Shown here: piece after piece, positions 9,652-20,163 of the stretch
Layout of the letters: each line of letters opens with the position of its first letter
How positions within the stretch are numbered: position 1 is the stretch's first letter
Origin: Enterobacter sp. RHBSTW-00175
GTDB lineage: Bacteria > Pseudomonadota > Gammaproteobacteria > Enterobacterales > Enterobacteriaceae
Length of the DNA: 64,000 nt
Reading direction: 5' to 3'
Assembly: GCF_013927005.1 (NCBI RefSeq)
Contig: NZ_CP055930.1
Location: 4,464,001 to 4,528,000 of the forward strand
Notes under the pieces: model-generated
Told to the model about the DNA's origin: nothing
Database searches by the model: none
The model's input: the letters and a program-made list of their open reading frames with translations, nothing else
Made by a program: the position numbers and the translations under genes

Positions 9652-10776
9652 ATGAAATCGGGTCGCTATATTGGTGTGATGTCAGGTACCAGTCTTGATG
9701 GTGTCGATGTTGTTCTGGCTGCCATAGATGAAAACATGGTGGCACAGCAGGCGAGTCTGACATGGCCGATCCCTGTTTCGCTGAAAGAGGCTATCCTGGG
9801 CATTTGTCAGGGCCAGCAGCTGACGCTGTCACAGCTTGGTCAGCTTGATGTGCGTCTGGGCGCGCTCTTTGGTGATGCGATACTGGCTTTGATGCAAAAA
9901 GAGAAGCTGCAACCGCAGGATGTGGTGGCTATCGGCTGTCACGGGCAAACGGTCTGGCATGAACCCACCGGCGACGCGCCGCACACGATGCAGATTGGCG
10001 ATAACAACCAGATTGTCGCCAGGACCGGTGTGACCGTCGTGGGCGATTTTCGCCGTCGGGATATCGCGCTGGGTGGTCAGGGTGCACCGTTGGTTCCCGC
10101 ATTTCACCAGGCCTTGCTGGCGCACCCAACAGAACGCCGGATGGTGCTCAACATCGGCGGCATCGCCAACCTGTCAATGCTTATCCCGGGCCAGCCTGTG
10201 CGTGGCTATGATACCGGGCCGGGCAATATGCTGATGGATGCCTGGATCTGGCGTCAGTACGGAAAACCTTACGACAAAGACGCCCAGTGGGCCTGTGAAG
10301 GAAAAGTGATTATTCCTCTTTTACAGTCCATGCTGAGCGACCCATATTTTGCAGCGCCTGCGCCAAAAAGCACGGGGCGAGAGTATTTCAACTATGGCTG
10401 GCTTGAACGCCAGCTTATGCCATTCCCTGCACTTTCCCCAAAAGATGTACAGGCGACGCTTGCGGAACTGACGGCCACCTCGATTTCCGAACAGGTTCTC
10501 CTCAGCGGCGGATGTGAACGCCTGCTCGTGTGTGGCGGTGGCAGCCGCAATCCGCTGGTGATGGCGCGTCTGGCCGGGCTACTGCCAGGCACTGAAGTCA
10601 CGACGACGGACGATGCCGGGATCAGCGGTGATGATATGGAAGCGCTGGCCTTTGCCTGGCTTGCCTGGCGCACCATCGCCGGGTTACCGGGAAATCTCCC
10701 TTCGGTAACCGGTGCGCGTGAAGCGAGCGTGCTTGGCGCTATTTTCCCGGCAAATCCACGCCATAATCAGAGTTAA
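9652..10776 (+). CDS. anmK: Anhydro-N-acetylmuramic acid kinase
   Basis: This 374-residue cytosolic enzyme of peptidoglycan recycling cleaves the 1,6-anhydro ring of anhydro-MurNAc and phosphorylates it with ATP to give MurNAc-6-phosphate. ASKHA-fold nucleotide-binding elements are seen as [12 protein letters not shown] near the N-terminus, [28 protein letters not shown] and [10 protein letters not shown]. It is followed within 100 bp by mliC, as in E. coli, so the two probably form a cell-wall-linked transcription unit. Confidence 0.95.
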   Translation: MKSGRYIGVMSGTSLDGVDVVLAAIDENMVAQQASLTWPIPVSLKEAILGICQGQQLTLSQLGQLDVRLGALFGDAILALMQKEKLQPQDVVAIGCHGQTVWHEPTGDAPHTMQIGDNNQIVARTGVTVVGDFRRRDIALGGQGAPLVPAFHQALLAHPTERRMVLNIGGIANLSMLIPGQPVRGYDTGPGNMLMDAWIWRQYGKPYDKDAQWACEGKVIIPLLQSMLSDPYFAAPAPKSTGREYFNYGWLERQLMPFPALSPKDVQATLAELTATSISEQVLLSGGCERLLVCGGGSRNPLVMARLAGLLPGTEVTTTDDAGISGDDMEALAFAWLAWRTIAGLPGNLPSVTGAREASVLGAIFPANPRHNQS

Positions 10777-10832
10777 CTGAAATTCAGCACTGCGTGTAGC
10801 CGTTAAAATGGAAAGAAAACAGGAGGGCAGCA

Positions 10833-10874
10833 ATGTCCTCCAGGACCAGGATAGTCTTCGGAATACGCCCATGA
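10833..10874 (+). CDS. Possible 13-residue leader peptide coupled to mliC
   Basis: A short [16 protein letters not shown] begins at ATG 10833, preceded by a strong AGGAGG (10821-10826), and its TGA overlaps the mliC ATG as ATGA. The mliC start itself has no good ribosome binding site, so mliC may depend on re-initiation from this leader. The GGAGG can pair with CCTCC at 10837-10841, which would hide the ribosome binding site in a small hairpin. This is seen in sequence only; no known homologue comes to mind. Confidence 0.4.
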   Translation: MSSRTRIVFGIRP

Positions 10875-11194
10875 AAAAACTTCTTATTATTGCCGTGCCT
10901 TTACTGCTGTCAGGGTGCAGCGTCTATAACCAGTTCGTTGAACGTATGCAGACCGATACCCTGGAGTATCGTTGCGACGAAAAACCGCTGACCGTGAAGA
11001 TCAACAACCCCCGTCAGGAAGCCAGCTTTGTATTTGACAACAAACTGCTGAATCTGAAGCAGGGCATGTCTGCGTCAGGTGCGCGTTATACCGATGGCAT
11101 TTATGTTTTCTGGTCTAAAGGCGATGAAGCAACGGTCTACAAACGTGACCGCATTGTGCTGAACAATTGCCAGCTACAAAATCCGAAGCGTTGA
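10871..11194 (+). CDS. mliC: Membrane-bound C-type lysozyme inhibitor lipoprotein
   Basis: This 107-residue lipoprotein (formerly YdhA) has signal [16 protein letters not shown] with the lipidated Cys16. The mature MliC/PliC domain ([14 protein letters not shown]...[20 protein letters not shown]) forms a small beta barrel whose conserved Ser and Lys loops enter the lysozyme active site. Two cysteines (YRCD and NNCQL) form the family disulfide. It protects the cell wall from host C-type lysozyme. The start at 10871 begins the signal peptide and overlaps a tiny upstream ORF as ATGA. Confidence 0.95.
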   Translation: MKKLLIIAVPLLLSGCSVYNQFVERMQTDTLEYRCDEKPLTVKINNPRQEASFVFDNKLLNLKQGMSASGARYTDGIYVFWSKGDEATVYKRDRIVLNNCQLQNPKR

Positions 11195-11251
11195 GATTTT
11201 TACAGGGGCGGCGCACAATAGCGCCACCTAATGTCAATTTCAGCTAACGCC

Positions 11252-11908
11252 ATGTCAGATAACGACGAATTGCAGCAAATTGCGCATCTGCGCCGTGAAT
11301 ACACCAAAGGCGGCCTGCGTCGCAAGGATCTTCCCGCTGAACCCCTGGTGCTTTTTGAACGCTGGCTGAAACAGGCCTGTGAAGCAAAACTTGCCGACCC
11401 GACCGCAATGGTTGTTGCCACGGTTGATGAGACCGGGCAGCCGTATCAGCGCATCGTGCTGCTGAAGCATTACGATGAGAAAGGGCTGGTGTTTTATACC
11501 AACCTGGGCAGCCGTAAAGCACATCAGATTGAAAACAACCCGCGTGTGAGCCTGCTGTTCCCGTGGCATATGCTGGAACGTCAGGTCATGGTTACAGGGA
11601 AAGCCGAGCGTCTTTCCACCCTGGATGTGCTGAAATATTTCCACAGCCGCCCGCGCGACAGCCAGATTGGTGCCTGGGTCTCTAAACAGTCCAGTCGAAT
11701 CTCTGCCCGCGGTGTACTGGAAAGCAAATTCCTCGAGTTAAAACAAAAGTTCCAGCAAGGTGAAGTCCCGTTGCCGAGCTTCTGGGGCGGATTCCGCATC
11801 CCAATCGAGCAAATGGAGTTCTGGCAGGGCGGCGAACATCGCCTGCACGACCGCTTTTTATACCAGCGCGAGAACGGTGGCTGGAAAATCGACAGGCTGG
11901 CGCCGTAA
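11252..11908 (+). CDS. pdxH: Pyridoxine/pyridoxamine 5'-phosphate oxidase
   Basis: This 218-residue FMN enzyme oxidises pyridoxine 5'-phosphate or pyridoxamine 5'-phosphate to pyridoxal 5'-phosphate, the last step of vitamin B6 synthesis and salvage. It is near identical to E. coli PdxH, including FMN contacts [12 protein letters not shown] and TNLGSRKA and the C-terminal signature [16 protein letters not shown]. The ATG at 11252 was chosen because it gives the exact family length; an in-frame ATG 21 bp upstream would add seven residues. It lies directly before tyrS, with a hairpin between. Confidence 0.95.
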   Translation: MSDNDELQQIAHLRREYTKGGLRRKDLPAEPLVLFERWLKQACEAKLADPTAMVVATVDETGQPYQRIVLLKHYDEKGLVFYTNLGSRKAHQIENNPRVSLLFPWHMLERQVMVTGKAERLSTLDVLKYFHSRPRDSQIGAWVSKQSSRISARGVLESKFLELKQKFQQGEVPLPSFWGGFRIPIEQMEFWQGGEHRLHDRFLYQRENGGWKIDRLAP

Positions 11909-11926
11909 TCCCCGAAATTGTTGTTT

Positions 11927-11960
11927 AAGCGCTAGCGCTACGTGCGCCAGCGCTTTATTC
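11927..11960 (+). terminator. Hairpin between pdxH and tyrS, probable terminator
   Basis: AAGCGCT-a-GCGC, loop TACGT, GCGC-c-AGCGCTT forms an 11-bp stem with one mismatch, followed by TTATTC. The short T-run suggests a weak or partial terminator. Confidence 0.6.
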
Positions 11961-12031
11961 TATGTACCTTTCGCATCAGGCGAAAAGTCGTGTACCGGCA
12001 AAGGTGCAGTCGTTTATACATGGAGAATTTG

Positions 12032-13306
12032 ATGGCAAGCAGTAACTTGATTAAACAATTGCAAGAGCGGGGCCTTGTGGCCCAGGTGACGGACGAAGAA
12101 GCGTTAGCAGAGCGACTGGCGCAAGGCCCGATCGCGCTCTATTGCGGCTTCGATCCCACCGCTGACAGCTTGCATTTGGGGCATCTAGTTCCATTGTTAT
12201 GCCTGAAACGCTTCCAGATGGCAGGTCATACGCCTGTTGCACTGGTTGGCGGCGCGACCGGTCTGATTGGTGACCCAAGCTTTAAAGCTGCTGAGCGTAA
12301 ACTGAACACCGAAGACACCGTGCAGGAGTGGGTGGACAAGATCCGCAAACAGGTTGCGCCTTTCCTCGACTTCAACTGTGGCGAAAACGCTGCAATTGCC
12401 GCGAACAACTATGACTGGTTTGGCGGCATGAACGTGCTGACTTTCCTGCGTGACATCGGTAAACACTTCTCTGTTAACCAGATGATAAACAAAGAAGCCG
12501 TGAAGCAGCGTCTGAACCGTGACGATCAGGGCATCTCTTTCACCGAGTTCTCTTACAACCTGCTGCAAGGTTATGACTTCGCCTGCCTGAACAAACTGCA
12601 CGGCGTGTCCCTGCAAATTGGCGGTTCAGACCAGTGGGGTAACATCACCTCCGGTATCGATCTGACCCGTCGTCTGCATCAGAACCAGGTGTTCGGCCTG
12701 ACGGTTCCACTGATCACCAAAGCCGATGGCACCAAGTTTGGTAAAACTGAGGGTGGCGCAATCTGGCTCGATCCGAAGAAAACCAGCCCGTATAAGTTCT
12801 ACCAGTTCTGGATCAATACCGCAGATGCTGACGTCTACCGCTTCCTGAAATTCTTCACCTTTATGGACATTGAAGCCATCAATGCGCTGGAAGAAGAAGA
12901 CAAAAACAGTGGTACAGCACCTCGTGCGCAGTATGTTCTGGCTGATGAAGTGACCAAACTGGTTCACGGTGAAGAAGGCCTGGCTGCGGCAAAACGCATT
13001 ACCGCAAGCCTGTTTAACGGTACGCTGAGCGATTTAAGCGAAGCGGACTTCGAACAGCTGGCGCAGGATGGCGTGCCGATGGTTGAGATGGAAAAAGGCG
13101 CAGACCTGATGCAGGCGCTGGTGGATTCTGAGCTGCAACCGTCCCGCGGTCAGGCTCGTAAGACCATTGCCTCTAACGCCATTACCATCAACGGTGAAAA
13201 ACAGACCGATCCTGAATACACCTTTGTTGACAGCGATCGTCTGTATGGCCGCTACTCGCTGTTGCGTCGCGGTAAGAAGAATTACTGTCTGGTGTGCTGG
13301 AAGTAA
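12032..13306 (+). CDS. tyrS: Tyrosyl-tRNA synthetase
   Basis: This 424-residue class I aminoacyl-tRNA synthetase joins tyrosine to tRNA-Tyr. The HIGH-type motif is HLGHLVP, the KMSKS-type motif is KFGKT, the tyrosine pocket [10 protein letters not shown] is present, and an S4 RNA-binding domain lies at about residues 355-424. The ATG at 12032 follows GGAGAATTTG and gives the normal length. A strong terminator follows the stop. Confidence 0.97.
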   Translation: MASSNLIKQLQERGLVAQVTDEEALAERLAQGPIALYCGFDPTADSLHLGHLVPLLCLKRFQMAGHTPVALVGGATGLIGDPSFKAAERKLNTEDTVQEWVDKIRKQVAPFLDFNCGENAAIAANNYDWFGGMNVLTFLRDIGKHFSVNQMINKEAVKQRLNRDDQGISFTEFSYNLLQGYDFACLNKLHGVSLQIGGSDQWGNITSGIDLTRRLHQNQVFGLTVPLITKADGTKFGKTEGGAIWLDPKKTSPYKFYQFWINTADADVYRFLKFFTFMDIEAINALEEEDKNSGTAPRAQYVLADEVTKLVHGEEGLAAAKRITASLFNGTLSDLSEADFEQLAQDGVPMVEMEKGADLMQALVDSELQPSRGQARKTIASNAITINGEKQTDPEYTFVDSDRLYGRYSLLRRGKKNYCLVCWK

Positions 13307-13319
13307 TCAAAAGTATGCA

Positions 13320-13351
13320 GGGGCGTGGGAAACCACGCCCCTTTGTTTTTT
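13320..13351 (+). terminator. tyrS terminator
   Basis: A perfect 9-bp stem GGGGCGTGG / CCACGCCCC with a GAAA tetraloop is followed by TTTGTTTTTT, between tyrS and pdxY. Confidence 0.9.
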
Positions 13352-13372
13352 CAGGGTTGTGGTAAGCAAAAA

Positions 13373-14233
13373 ATGAAGAATATCCTCGCCATTCAGTCCC
13401 ATGTTGTATTCGGACATGCTGGCAACAGCGCAGCGGAATTCCCGATGCGTCGCCTTGGTGCCAATGTCTGGCCGCTTAATACCGTTCAATTCTCTAACCA
13501 TACCCAGTACGGGAAATGGACCGGCTGCGTGATGCCGCCTTCGCATCTCACGGAGATTGTGCAGGGCATCGCTGATATCGACCAGCTCAAACGCTGTGAC
13601 GCGGTGTTGAGCGGTTATCTGGGCTCAGCAGAGCAGGGCGAACATATTCTTGGTATCGTGCGTCAGGTGAAGGCGGCGAACCCTGCGGCGAAATTCTTCT
13701 GCGATCCGGTAATGGGGCACCCTGAGAAGGGCTGCATCGTGGCGCCTGGCGTGGCTGAGTTTCACGTACGACACGCGCTGCCCGCGAGCGACATCATTGC
13801 ACCAAACCTGATTGAGCTGGAGATCCTTTGCGAGCATCCTGTGAACAGCGTAGAAGAGGCTGTGAGCGCCTCTCGCGAGCTGATTGCGCAAGGACCTGAA
13901 ATTGTACTGGTGAAGCACCTGGCCCGCGCAGGGCTGAGCCGTGACCGTTTTGAGATGCTACTGGTGACGAAAGACGAAGCCTGGCATATTAGCCGTCCAC
14001 TGGTTGATTTTGGCGTGCGTCAGCCGGTTGGGGTTGGCGATGTGACCAGCGGCCTGCTGTTGGTGAAATTGCTGCAAGGCGCAACGCTTCGCGATGCCCT
14101 GGAGCATGTAACTGCCGCGGTGTATGAAATTATGACGGCGACGAAAAATATGCAGGAGTATGAGTTGCAGGTGGTTGCGGCACAGGATCGTATCGCGAAG
14201 CCGGAGCACTATTTCAGCGCAACGCAGCTTTAG
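13373..14233 (+). CDS. pdxY: Pyridoxal kinase PdxY
   Basis: This 286-residue ribokinase-fold enzyme phosphorylates pyridoxal in B6 salvage. Conserved parts include [15 protein letters not shown], the [11 protein letters not shown] loop and the anion-hole motif [12 protein letters not shown] with the catalytic Asp. The start at 13373 (MKNILAIQS) matches E. coli PdxY; it has only a weak ribosome binding site (GGTAAG). tyrS lies 66 bp upstream across a terminator, so transcription is probably partly read-through. A BIME-like repeat pair follows. Confidence 0.95.
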   Translation: MKNILAIQSHVVFGHAGNSAAEFPMRRLGANVWPLNTVQFSNHTQYGKWTGCVMPPSHLTEIVQGIADIDQLKRCDAVLSGYLGSAEQGEHILGIVRQVKAANPAAKFFCDPVMGHPEKGCIVAPGVAEFHVRHALPASDIIAPNLIELEILCEHPVNSVEEAVSASRELIAQGPEIVLVKHLARAGLSRDRFEMLLVTKDEAWHISRPLVDFGVRQPVGVGDVTSGLLLVKLLQGATLRDALEHVTAAVYEIMTATKNMQEYELQVVAAQDRIAKPEHYFSATQL

Positions 14234-14237
14234 ACAC

Positions 14238-14308
14238 CGCCCGGCGGCGCTACGCTTGCACGGGCCTACGGAATTTGTAGGCCGGGTAAGCGTCAGCGCC
14301 ACCCGGCA
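14238..14308. repeat. REP/BIME-like inverted repeat pair
   Basis: Two REP-type palindromic units in opposite orientation occupy the space between the convergent pdxY and gstA genes. One reads CCCGGCGGCGCTACGCTTG with CGGGCCTAC, the other GTAGGCCGGGTAAGCG with GCGCCACCCGGC. Such elements are extragenic, can stabilise mRNA 3' ends and bind gyrase or IHF. Confidence 0.75.
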
Positions 14309-14323
14309 ACACAGGCCGTTCGG

Positions 14324-14929
14324 TTAATTCAAACCTTCCGCTTTTAGCGCCGCAGCGACCGCAGGGCGCGCCGCCATCCGCTCCATATACGATGCAATAT
14401 GATCTAACCCTTCCAGGTTCAGCTTAACCGCACGCGCCCAGCGCAGGACGGTAAACAGATAGGCATCTGCAATGGTGAAACGCGGGCCACAAATCCACTG
14501 ATCGTCTTTCAGCGACTCATTAATGTACTGAAGTTTTTTCTCCAGCAGGGCACGCACGGTAGGTTTGTACTCTTCCGGTGTGTCCGGGCGGAACAGCGGC
14601 GTAAAGCCTTTGTGCAGCTCGGTCGCGATATAGTTCATCCACTCCAGCGTCTTATAACGAGAGATACTGCCGGTCGGTGCCAGCAGCTGGCGATCAGGGA
14701 CGTTATCCGCCAGGAACTGCATAATGGCAACGCCTTCCGTCAGCAGTGTACCGTCATCCAGCAGCAGCGCCGGAACTTGTCCCTTCGGGTTAATAGCAAA
14801 GAAATCATCGCCGTTTTCCAGGCGTTTTTTCATCAGGTCAACGCCGTCCAGCGTGAAATCTTTGCCGCTCTCGCGCAGGGTAATATGGGAAGCAAGAGAG
14901 CAGGCGCCCGGTTTGTAGAACAGTTTCAT
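14324..14929 (-). CDS. gstA: Glutathione S-transferase GstA
   Basis: This 201-residue beta-class GST conjugates glutathione to electrophiles. The N-terminal thioredoxin-like domain has the beta-class catalytic Cys10 in [12 protein letters not shown], followed by the cis-Pro motif GQVPAL and the glutathione-contact segment LTEGVAI. The C-terminal helical domain is complete ([15 protein letters not shown]). In E. coli it is the neighbour of pdxY and dtpA in the same order. A ribosome binding site AAAAAGGAG lies before the ATG at 14929. Confidence 0.95.
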   Translation of the reverse strand: MKLFYKPGACSLASHITLRESGKDFTLDGVDLMKKRLENGDDFFAINPKGQVPALLLDDGTLLTEGVAIMQFLADNVPDRQLLAPTGSISRYKTLEWMNYIATELHKGFTPLFRPDTPEEYKPTVRALLEKKLQYINESLKDDQWICGPRFTIADAYLFTVLRWARAVKLNLEGLDHIASYMERMAARPAVAAALKAEGLN

Positions 14930-14977
14930 CGGTAACTCCTTTTTGCTGAGGTTTCAGCTATGTTAGTGCGCGAACGA

Positions 14978-15014
14978 ATAAAAAAAAAGCCGCTAACACA
15001 AAGTTAACGGCTTC
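14978..15014 (-). terminator. dtpA terminator
   Basis: On the minus strand GCCGTTAAC-TTTGT-GTTAGCGGC (one G-U pair) is followed by a run of nine or more T, 24 bp past the dtpA stop. Confidence 0.9.
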
Positions 15015-15037
15015 TGTTCAGTCGTTCCCCGATGACA

Positions 15038-16546
15038 TTATGCTGTTGCGGTTTCGGTCGCTTTAGCAGTTTTGTCGTCGTCCTGAGTCATACGATTCAG
15101 TTTAGGCGCAGTCAGCAGCATCAGCACGGCGATAACTGCGGTGGCAATACCAATCTGCATGAAGACCGTACCGTAGACGTTCAGAGAAACCAGCGGATCG
15201 GTCACGTTCTCTGGAACGGCCATCAGGTTAGCAATCTTACCGGCGATAATCGCTGCACCGGCAGTGGTCAGGAACCAGCTACCCATGATGAAGCCCATCA
15301 GACGCTGTGGGACCAGCTGAGCAACCATCGCCAGACCCAGACCGGAGATCATCAGTTCACCAATAGACTGGAGAGCATAGCTCAGGATCAGCCAGTTAAC
15401 GGAGACGATACCTGCATCGGTCGCAAATTTGGTACCCAGTGGCAGTACCAGGAACGCGCCAGAGCACAGCACCATACCAATCGCGAACTTGTGCGGCATT
15501 GGCAGACGGTCACCCATCTTGTTATAGATAGCGGCCAGAATCGGGCTACCAATCATGATCCAGAATGGGTTCAGGGCCTGATACTGCTCCGGCTCGAACG
15601 CGATACCCAGAATGGAGTGCTCAACGTTACGGATAGCGAAGAAGTTCAGAGAAGTTGGCATCTGGCTGTACAGCACGAAGAAGATAATCGCTTCCAGCAT
15701 CAGGATGAACGCAACAATCATCTTACGGCGAGCAGCACCCTGCATGGCGAACGCTTCTTTCGCGAAGATGCAGACGATACCCAGTGCAACCACGCCCAGC
15801 ACAGCACGTGCCACGCCCTGGTTGTGCAGCAGCCAAGTGGCGATTGCCGCGAGGATCACAACACCCACGATGGTTGCCAGCAGCTTGCCCACATGCACAG
15901 GTTCGAAGTCTGGTTTTGAACCGTAGTCTTTAACCCACTTCTTGCAGAAGGCGAAGTTAACAACGGTGATCAGCATCCCGACAACAGACAGGGAGAACGC
16001 AACGCTCCAGCCGAATTTCGCGGCCAGCCATGGCGTTGCCAGCATAGAGAAGAAGGAACCGATGTTCACGGACATGTAGTACATGGTGAATGCACCGTCC
16101 AGACGCGGGTCATCTTTGTTGTAGCAGGTAGAGAGCAGGGAAGACGGGTTCGCTTTGAACAAACCGTTACCTACTGCGATGGTCGCCATACCCATGTAGA
16201 CCACAGCCGCATCGTGACCGGACCATGCAACCAGTGCATAACCTACTGCCAGGACGATTGCGCCCAGCATGATGACACGTTTGGTACCCAGAACTTTATC
16301 ACCCAGCCAGCCGCCGATAGCGACCAGACCGTACACCAGAGCACTGAATGAAGAGAACAGCGTGATGGAATCCGCTTCGGACATACCCAGTTGCTTAACC
16401 AGGTAAACCGCCATGATCCCTTGCAGGCCGTAGTAACCAAAACGCTCCCATAACTCGATAGAGAAGATGAGATAGAACGCTTTAGGTTGTTTGAAAGCGT
16501 TAAGACTTATGCTCTCATCTGTTGGTTTATTGTTTGCAGTAGACAC
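15038..16546 (-). CDS. dtpA: Dipeptide/tripeptide:H+ symporter DtpA
   Basis: This 502-residue proton-coupled oligopeptide transporter (POT/PTR family) of the inner membrane has about fourteen hydrophobic segments. The family signature ExxERFxYYG is seen as [10 protein letters not shown] near residue 31, and [13 protein letters not shown] is the second PTR signature. The start is GTG at 16546, with AGAGG five bases upstream, as reported for E. coli tppB/ydgR. A strong terminator follows. The 613 bp upstream hold its control region. Confidence 0.97.
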   Translation of the reverse strand: MSTANNKPTDESISLNAFKQPKAFYLIFSIELWERFGYYGLQGIMAVYLVKQLGMSEADSITLFSSFSALVYGLVAIGGWLGDKVLGTKRVIMLGAIVLAVGYALVAWSGHDAAVVYMGMATIAVGNGLFKANPSSLLSTCYNKDDPRLDGAFTMYYMSVNIGSFFSMLATPWLAAKFGWSVAFSLSVVGMLITVVNFAFCKKWVKDYGSKPDFEPVHVGKLLATIVGVVILAAIATWLLHNQGVARAVLGVVALGIVCIFAKEAFAMQGAARRKMIVAFILMLEAIIFFVLYSQMPTSLNFFAIRNVEHSILGIAFEPEQYQALNPFWIMIGSPILAAIYNKMGDRLPMPHKFAIGMVLCSGAFLVLPLGTKFATDAGIVSVNWLILSYALQSIGELMISGLGLAMVAQLVPQRLMGFIMGSWFLTTAGAAIIAGKIANLMAVPENVTDPLVSLNVYGTVFMQIGIATAVIAVLMLLTAPKLNRMTQDDDKTAKATETATA

Positions 16547-16967
16547 ATATACCTCTTTTTTTACATCCCATATTAACGGGGGTGTTCATAGCGTGATGGC
16601 CGTAGTCCATCCGCCTTATAGTTATATTGGGAGGGGAAACGGCGGGTAATGTTCACTATCCTGACCTATCTGGCAATACGTTTGTAATAATCTGTTACAT
16701 ATAACTGATGCGGCATAATACTCGGTTCATTCAAATGTTATTCAGCGTTAAATTTCATTGGTTAAGGATTGTTGGTTTTTTTCACTACCACAAACCCCCA
16801 AAAGACCGTATTTGGCAATATGTTCTGCTATTTGACCTTACTGGCAGTGATATAGCCCATATTCTGAAAAATGACTGGTCTTATCTGCGGTAAAGGATCG
16901 GTTAAATATTGTCTGGCAAAGGGTTTACACAGCTTTTCACAACAAAAATCCAACATGGAGTTATCAG

Positions 16968-16983
16968 AGTGATCTCGATCACA
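16968..16983. promoter_or_regulatory. CRP-like palindrome
   Basis: AGTGATCTCGATCACA contains the perfect palindrome GTGATCTCGATCAC and matches the CRP consensus TGTGA-N6-TCACA at 9 of 10 positions. It is 422 bp upstream of the dtpA start, far for direct activation of that gene, and no other start is evident nearby. Confidence 0.5.
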
Positions 16984-17089
16984 GATGTATAGAAATTTTT
17001 GGTGATGAAAAAACAATTAACCTGTTTGAGTGTTAAATGACCGAACAATCGACAGGGTTAAGGATGGCTAATGCGGACAATAAGTGGCC

Positions 17090-17121
17090 GAAAGGAAGGT
17101 TCACAGTAAGGCCTTCCTTTC
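17090..17121. repeat. Perfect 10-bp inverted repeat downstream of nth
   Basis: GAAAGGAAGG and CCTTCCTTTC flank a 12-base loop, about 40 bp past the nth stop. It could end the rsx-nth operon mRNA, but it lacks a T-run on the minus strand, so it is at most an atypical terminator or an RNA-stabilising stem. Confidence 0.5.
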
Positions 17122-17159
17122 ATAACGATTTGATATGAGGTCAGAAAGAGAAAAAGGGG

Positions 17160-17795
17160 TCAGGGATACACTTTTTCTTTAAATTCGCAGAGGTCTTCAA
17201 TGATGCAGGAGCCGCAGCGCGGTTTGCGCGCAATACAGGTATAACGTCCGTGCAGGATAAGCCAGTGGTGGCAATCAACCTTAAATTCGGCGGGAACCAC
17301 TTTGAGCAGTTTCTCTTCAACCTGCTCGACATTTTTACCGGGGGCGAAGTTGGTGCGGTTAGAAACACGGAAGATATGGGTATCTACAGCAATCGTTGGC
17401 CAGCCAAATGCCGTGTTAAGCACAACGTTCGCAGTTTTCCGGCCTACACCGGGTAACGCCTCGAGCGCCGCGCGATCTTCTGGCACCTCGCCACCGTGTT
17501 GTTCAAGCAAAATTCGGCAGGTCTTAATGACGTTCTCGGCCTTGCTGTTGAACAAACCGATAGTCTTGATATAGGACTTAACACCTTCTACACCGAGCTC
17601 CAGCATCGCCTGCGGCGTGTTGGCGACCGGGTAGAGCAGGGCAGTGGCTTTATTGACGCTCACGTCCGTAGCCTGTGCTGAGAGCAGCACGGCAATCAGC
17701 AGCTCAAACGGCGAGTTAAAGTTCAGCTCTGTAGTCGGATGAGGGTTTTCATCCCGCAACCGCGTCAGGATCGCAATGCGTTTCTCTTTGTTCAT
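17160..17795 (-). CDS. nth: Endonuclease III
   Basis: This 211-residue DNA glycosylase/AP lyase removes oxidised pyrimidines in base excision repair. The helix-hairpin-helix motif [13 protein letters not shown] holds the catalytic Lys120, and VDTHIFRV holds the catalytic Asp138. The C-terminal [4Fe-4S] cluster is bound by the pattern C-x6-C-x2-C-x5-C ([17 protein letters not shown]). The start overlaps the rsxE stop as ATGA, so it is translationally coupled as the last gene of the rsx operon. Confidence 0.97.
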   Translation of the reverse strand: MNKEKRIAILTRLRDENPHPTTELNFNSPFELLIAVLLSAQATDVSVNKATALLYPVANTPQAMLELGVEGVKSYIKTIGLFNSKAENVIKTCRILLEQHGGEVPEDRAALEALPGVGRKTANVVLNTAFGWPTIAVDTHIFRVSNRTNFAPGKNVEQVEEKLLKVVPAEFKVDCHHWLILHGRYTCIARKPRCGSCIIEDLCEFKEKVYP

Positions 17796-18478
17796 GAGGC
17801 TTTCTCGGGTATCCCTTCCTGCACGCTGCGCTCAGCGGCGCGGCGTTTACGTTTCTCATCAATGAGATATTTTATCGCCAGCATCATGCCAAGGCCAATA
17901 AATGCGCCAGGCGGCAGCATGGCCAACAGGAACGGTGTATCCGTATGGAACACCTCGATGCGCAATGCTTTTGCCCAGCCACCCAGCAGGGCGTCCGCGC
18001 CGTCAAACAGCGTACCGTTCCCCAGAATTTCACGGATGGAACCGAGGACAAACATGGCGCAGGTGGCGCCCATACCGATGGAAAAACCGTCCAGCGCAGA
18101 CATCGCCGGGCTGTTTTTCACCGCGAAGGCTTCAGCGCGCCCAACCACAATACAGTTGGTTACGATAAGCGGAATGAAGATCCCGAGCGACTGGTACAGA
18201 CCAAACGCGTAGGCGTTAATCAGCATCTGCACGATACTCACTACCGAGGCGATGATCATCACATAAATCGGGATACGGATTTCTGATGGTGTCCAGCGGC
18301 GAAGTGCAGAGATGGACAGGTTGGTCAGGGTCAGCACCAGCGTTGTCGCTAGGCCTAACCCAAGTGCGTTGGTTGCGGTCGATGTTACCGCCAGCAGCGG
18401 ACACATTCCCAGTAGTTGCACCAGTGCGGAGTTGTTCTTCCACAGCCCCTGGACAATAACCTCTTTAACCTGGCTCAT
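17792..18478 (-). CDS. rsxE: Rsx/Rnf electron transport complex subunit E
   Basis: This 228-residue inner-membrane subunit has about six transmembrane helices. RsxE and RsxA are homologous, inverted-topology subunits that hold an iron-sulfur centre through conserved cysteines; here one is in [10 protein letters not shown] and another in [12 protein letters not shown]. The complex keeps SoxR reduced in E. coli and is related to the ion-pumping Rnf complex. Its end overlaps nth by 4 bp, and rsxG ends 2 bp upstream. Confidence 0.95.
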   Translation of the reverse strand: MSQVKEVIVQGLWKNNSALVQLLGMCPLLAVTSTATNALGLGLATTLVLTLTNLSISALRRWTPSEIRIPIYVMIIASVVSIVQMLINAYAFGLYQSLGIFIPLIVTNCIVVGRAEAFAVKNSPAMSALDGFSIGMGATCAMFVLGSIREILGNGTLFDGADALLGGWAKALRIEVFHTDTPFLLAMLPPGAFIGLGMMLAIKYLIDEKRKRRAAERSVQEGIPEKAS

Positions 18479-18480
18479 GA

Positions 18481-19101
18481 TTACTCCTCACAGGCCGGAA
18501 GATTGTTGATCTGCGCGGGCAGCGTTTCGGCATACAGCCCGGCACGTTTTACGGCGTTGACTACCGCACGCGGGGTGATGGTGGCGCCGGTAAACTGGTC
18601 GAATTCACCGCCATCTTTCTTCACCGCAAAGGCGGTATCATCTTCACCATGGATCACTTTACCGGCGAAATGCAAAATCCAGTCGCTTAAGCGCAGCTCA
18701 ATTTTGTCCCCAAGACCGGGGGTTTCGTGGTGCTGAGTCACACGCGTACCCAGCACTGTACCGGAAAAATCAGCGCCGACCAGCAGCTGTATTGCCCCTG
18801 AGTAACCGTCTGGCGCGGTGGCTTCCATCACGACACCGACGGCTTTATCCCCTTTACGGGCAATAAAAATCCGGTGCGGGCCTTTCCCTAACGGAGCAGC
18901 CTGAACGACAAAACAGCTTTTTTGCAGGTCATTGTCGTAGAAATCCGCCGGGATAACCTGGTCGAAGAGAGCCTTCTGTTGCTTCGTCGCCTGTTCTTCA
19001 ATGGTCGTTTTGGTCAGCGCATTCACCAGCGCCGTCAGCCCCGTCAGTACCGCAGCGAAGATGGCCAGCGTGACGCCGTGTTTTTGCATCGTTTTCAGCA
19101 T
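18481..19101 (-). CDS. rsxG: Rsx/Rnf electron transport complex subunit G
   Basis: This 206-residue protein has one N-terminal membrane anchor (about residues 8-30) and a periplasmic FMN-binding domain. The flavinylation motif is seen as TGATIT, where the second Thr takes a covalent FMN. Conserved [14 protein letters not shown] is present. It lies between rsxD and rsxE in the usual order, with only 9 bp to rsxD. Confidence 0.95.
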   Translation of the reverse strand: MLKTMQKHGVTLAIFAAVLTGLTALVNALTKTTIEEQATKQQKALFDQVIPADFYDNDLQKSCFVVQAAPLGKGPHRIFIARKGDKAVGVVMEATAPDGYSGAIQLLVGADFSGTVLGTRVTQHHETPGLGDKIELRLSDWILHFAGKVIHGEDDTAFAVKKDGGEFDQFTGATITPRAVVNAVKRAGLYAETLPAQINNLPACEE

Positions 19102-19110
19102 AGCAGGCTC

Positions 19111-20163
19111 CTAGCGGTGGCCGTACACGCGGGGACGCGTGTAGTAGTCGATAAGCGGAACGGTGATGTTGGCGAGCAGTACAGCAAACGCCACGCCATC
19201 AGGATAGCCGCCAAAGCTGCGGATAAGCCACACCAGCAACCCCGCCAGAGCGCCGAAGATCAAACGGCCACGGTTGGTGGTCGATGCGGTCACCGGGTCA
19301 GTTAAAATAAAGAATGCGCCCAGCATGGTTGCACCCGAGAGCAGGGGCATCTGCGGGCTGGCCAGGGATTCAGGAGAAAACACCCAGCCCAGGGTCGAGC
19401 AGACGGCGAGCGTCACCAGGAAACTGACCGGAATATGCCAGCGAATCGCCTTCTGCCACAGCAGGAACACGCCACCCAGCAGATATGCCAGATTCACCCA
19501 CTGCCAGCCTGCACCGGCGAGTACGCCGTTGTAGATGGCCGATTTCATGATCTGCTCAACGCTATGCCCGGCATGAAGTGAGGTTTTAAACGTATCAAGT
19601 GGGGTCGCCTGGCTGATGCCATCCACACCCATGCGAAGCGCGTTCATATCTGCACCCATCGCTGTATGGCCCGTGAAAATAACGTGGAGCGCATCCATAA
19701 AGCCTGGCACTGTTGCGGCAATGTCATGTGGTGGCAACCAACTGGTCATCTGCACCGGGAAAGAGATAAGCAACACCACATAGCCGATCATCGCCGGGTT
19801 AAACGGGTTATGCCCCAGACCGCCATAAAGCTGTTTTGCGATAATGACGGCAAAAACGGTGCCCAGCACCACCATCCACCACGGAGCGAAAGGCGGAATA
19901 CTGATGGCCAGCAGCAGGCCAGTCAAAAGCGCGGAGTTGTCGCTGAGGGTGCGGGTAACATCCATCTTACGTAGCGTCAGCACCAGTGCTTCAGCTGCTA
20001 AAGCGGTAGCACAACCCAGGACTAACTGGAAAAGGGTTCCCCAGCCGAAAAACCAAAACTGCACGGCGATGCCCGGCAGGGCCGCCAGGCAGACCAGCAT
20101 CATAATGCGCGATGTCTGGCGCTGGTTATGGGTGAAAGGGGAACTTGCGATTCTGAAAACCAT
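19111..20163 (-). CDS. rsxD: Rsx/Rnf electron transport complex subunit D
   Basis: This 350-residue NqrB/RnfD-family membrane protein has about nine to ten transmembrane helices. The covalent-flavin segment is [14 protein letters not shown], with the Thr of QAT at the expected flavinylation site. Conserved [16 protein letters not shown] and LTDPVTAST loops are intact. Its ATG directly abuts the rsxC stop, so the two are likely coupled. Confidence 0.95.
   Translation of the reverse strand: MVFRIASSPFTHNQRQTSRIMMLVCLAALPGIAVQFWFFGWGTLFQLVLGCATALAAEALVLTLRKMDVTRTLSDNSALLTGLLLAISIPPFAPWWMVVLGTVFAVIIAKQLYGGLGHNPFNPAMIGYVVLLISFPVQMTSWLPPHDIAATVPGFMDALHVIFTGHTAMGADMNALRMGVDGISQATPLDTFKTSLHAGHSVEQIMKSAIYNGVLAGAGWQWVNLAYLLGGVFLLWQKAIRWHIPVSFLVTLAVCSTLGWVFSPESLASPQMPLLSGATMLGAFFILTDPVTASTTNRGRLIFGALAGLLVWLIRSFGGYPDGVAFAVLLANITVPLIDYYTRPRVYGHR

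Larger units (their letters stand above)
16547..17159. other. Long intergenic region upstream of dtpA, no convincing gene
   Basis: These 613 bp are AT-rich and lie between dtpA and nth, both on the minus strand. The part nearest dtpA should hold its promoter. I see a CRP-like palindrome at 16968-16983 and a perfect 10-bp inverted repeat at 17090-17121, listed separately. Open frames of about 60 codons on either strand lack good ribosome binding sites and recognisable products. An unseen small RNA cannot be excluded. Confidence 0.6.

Noticed and set aside
16708..16893. A 61-codon frame upstream of dtpA.
   Set aside because: No ribosome binding site, atypical composition, and it overlaps the likely dtpA control region.
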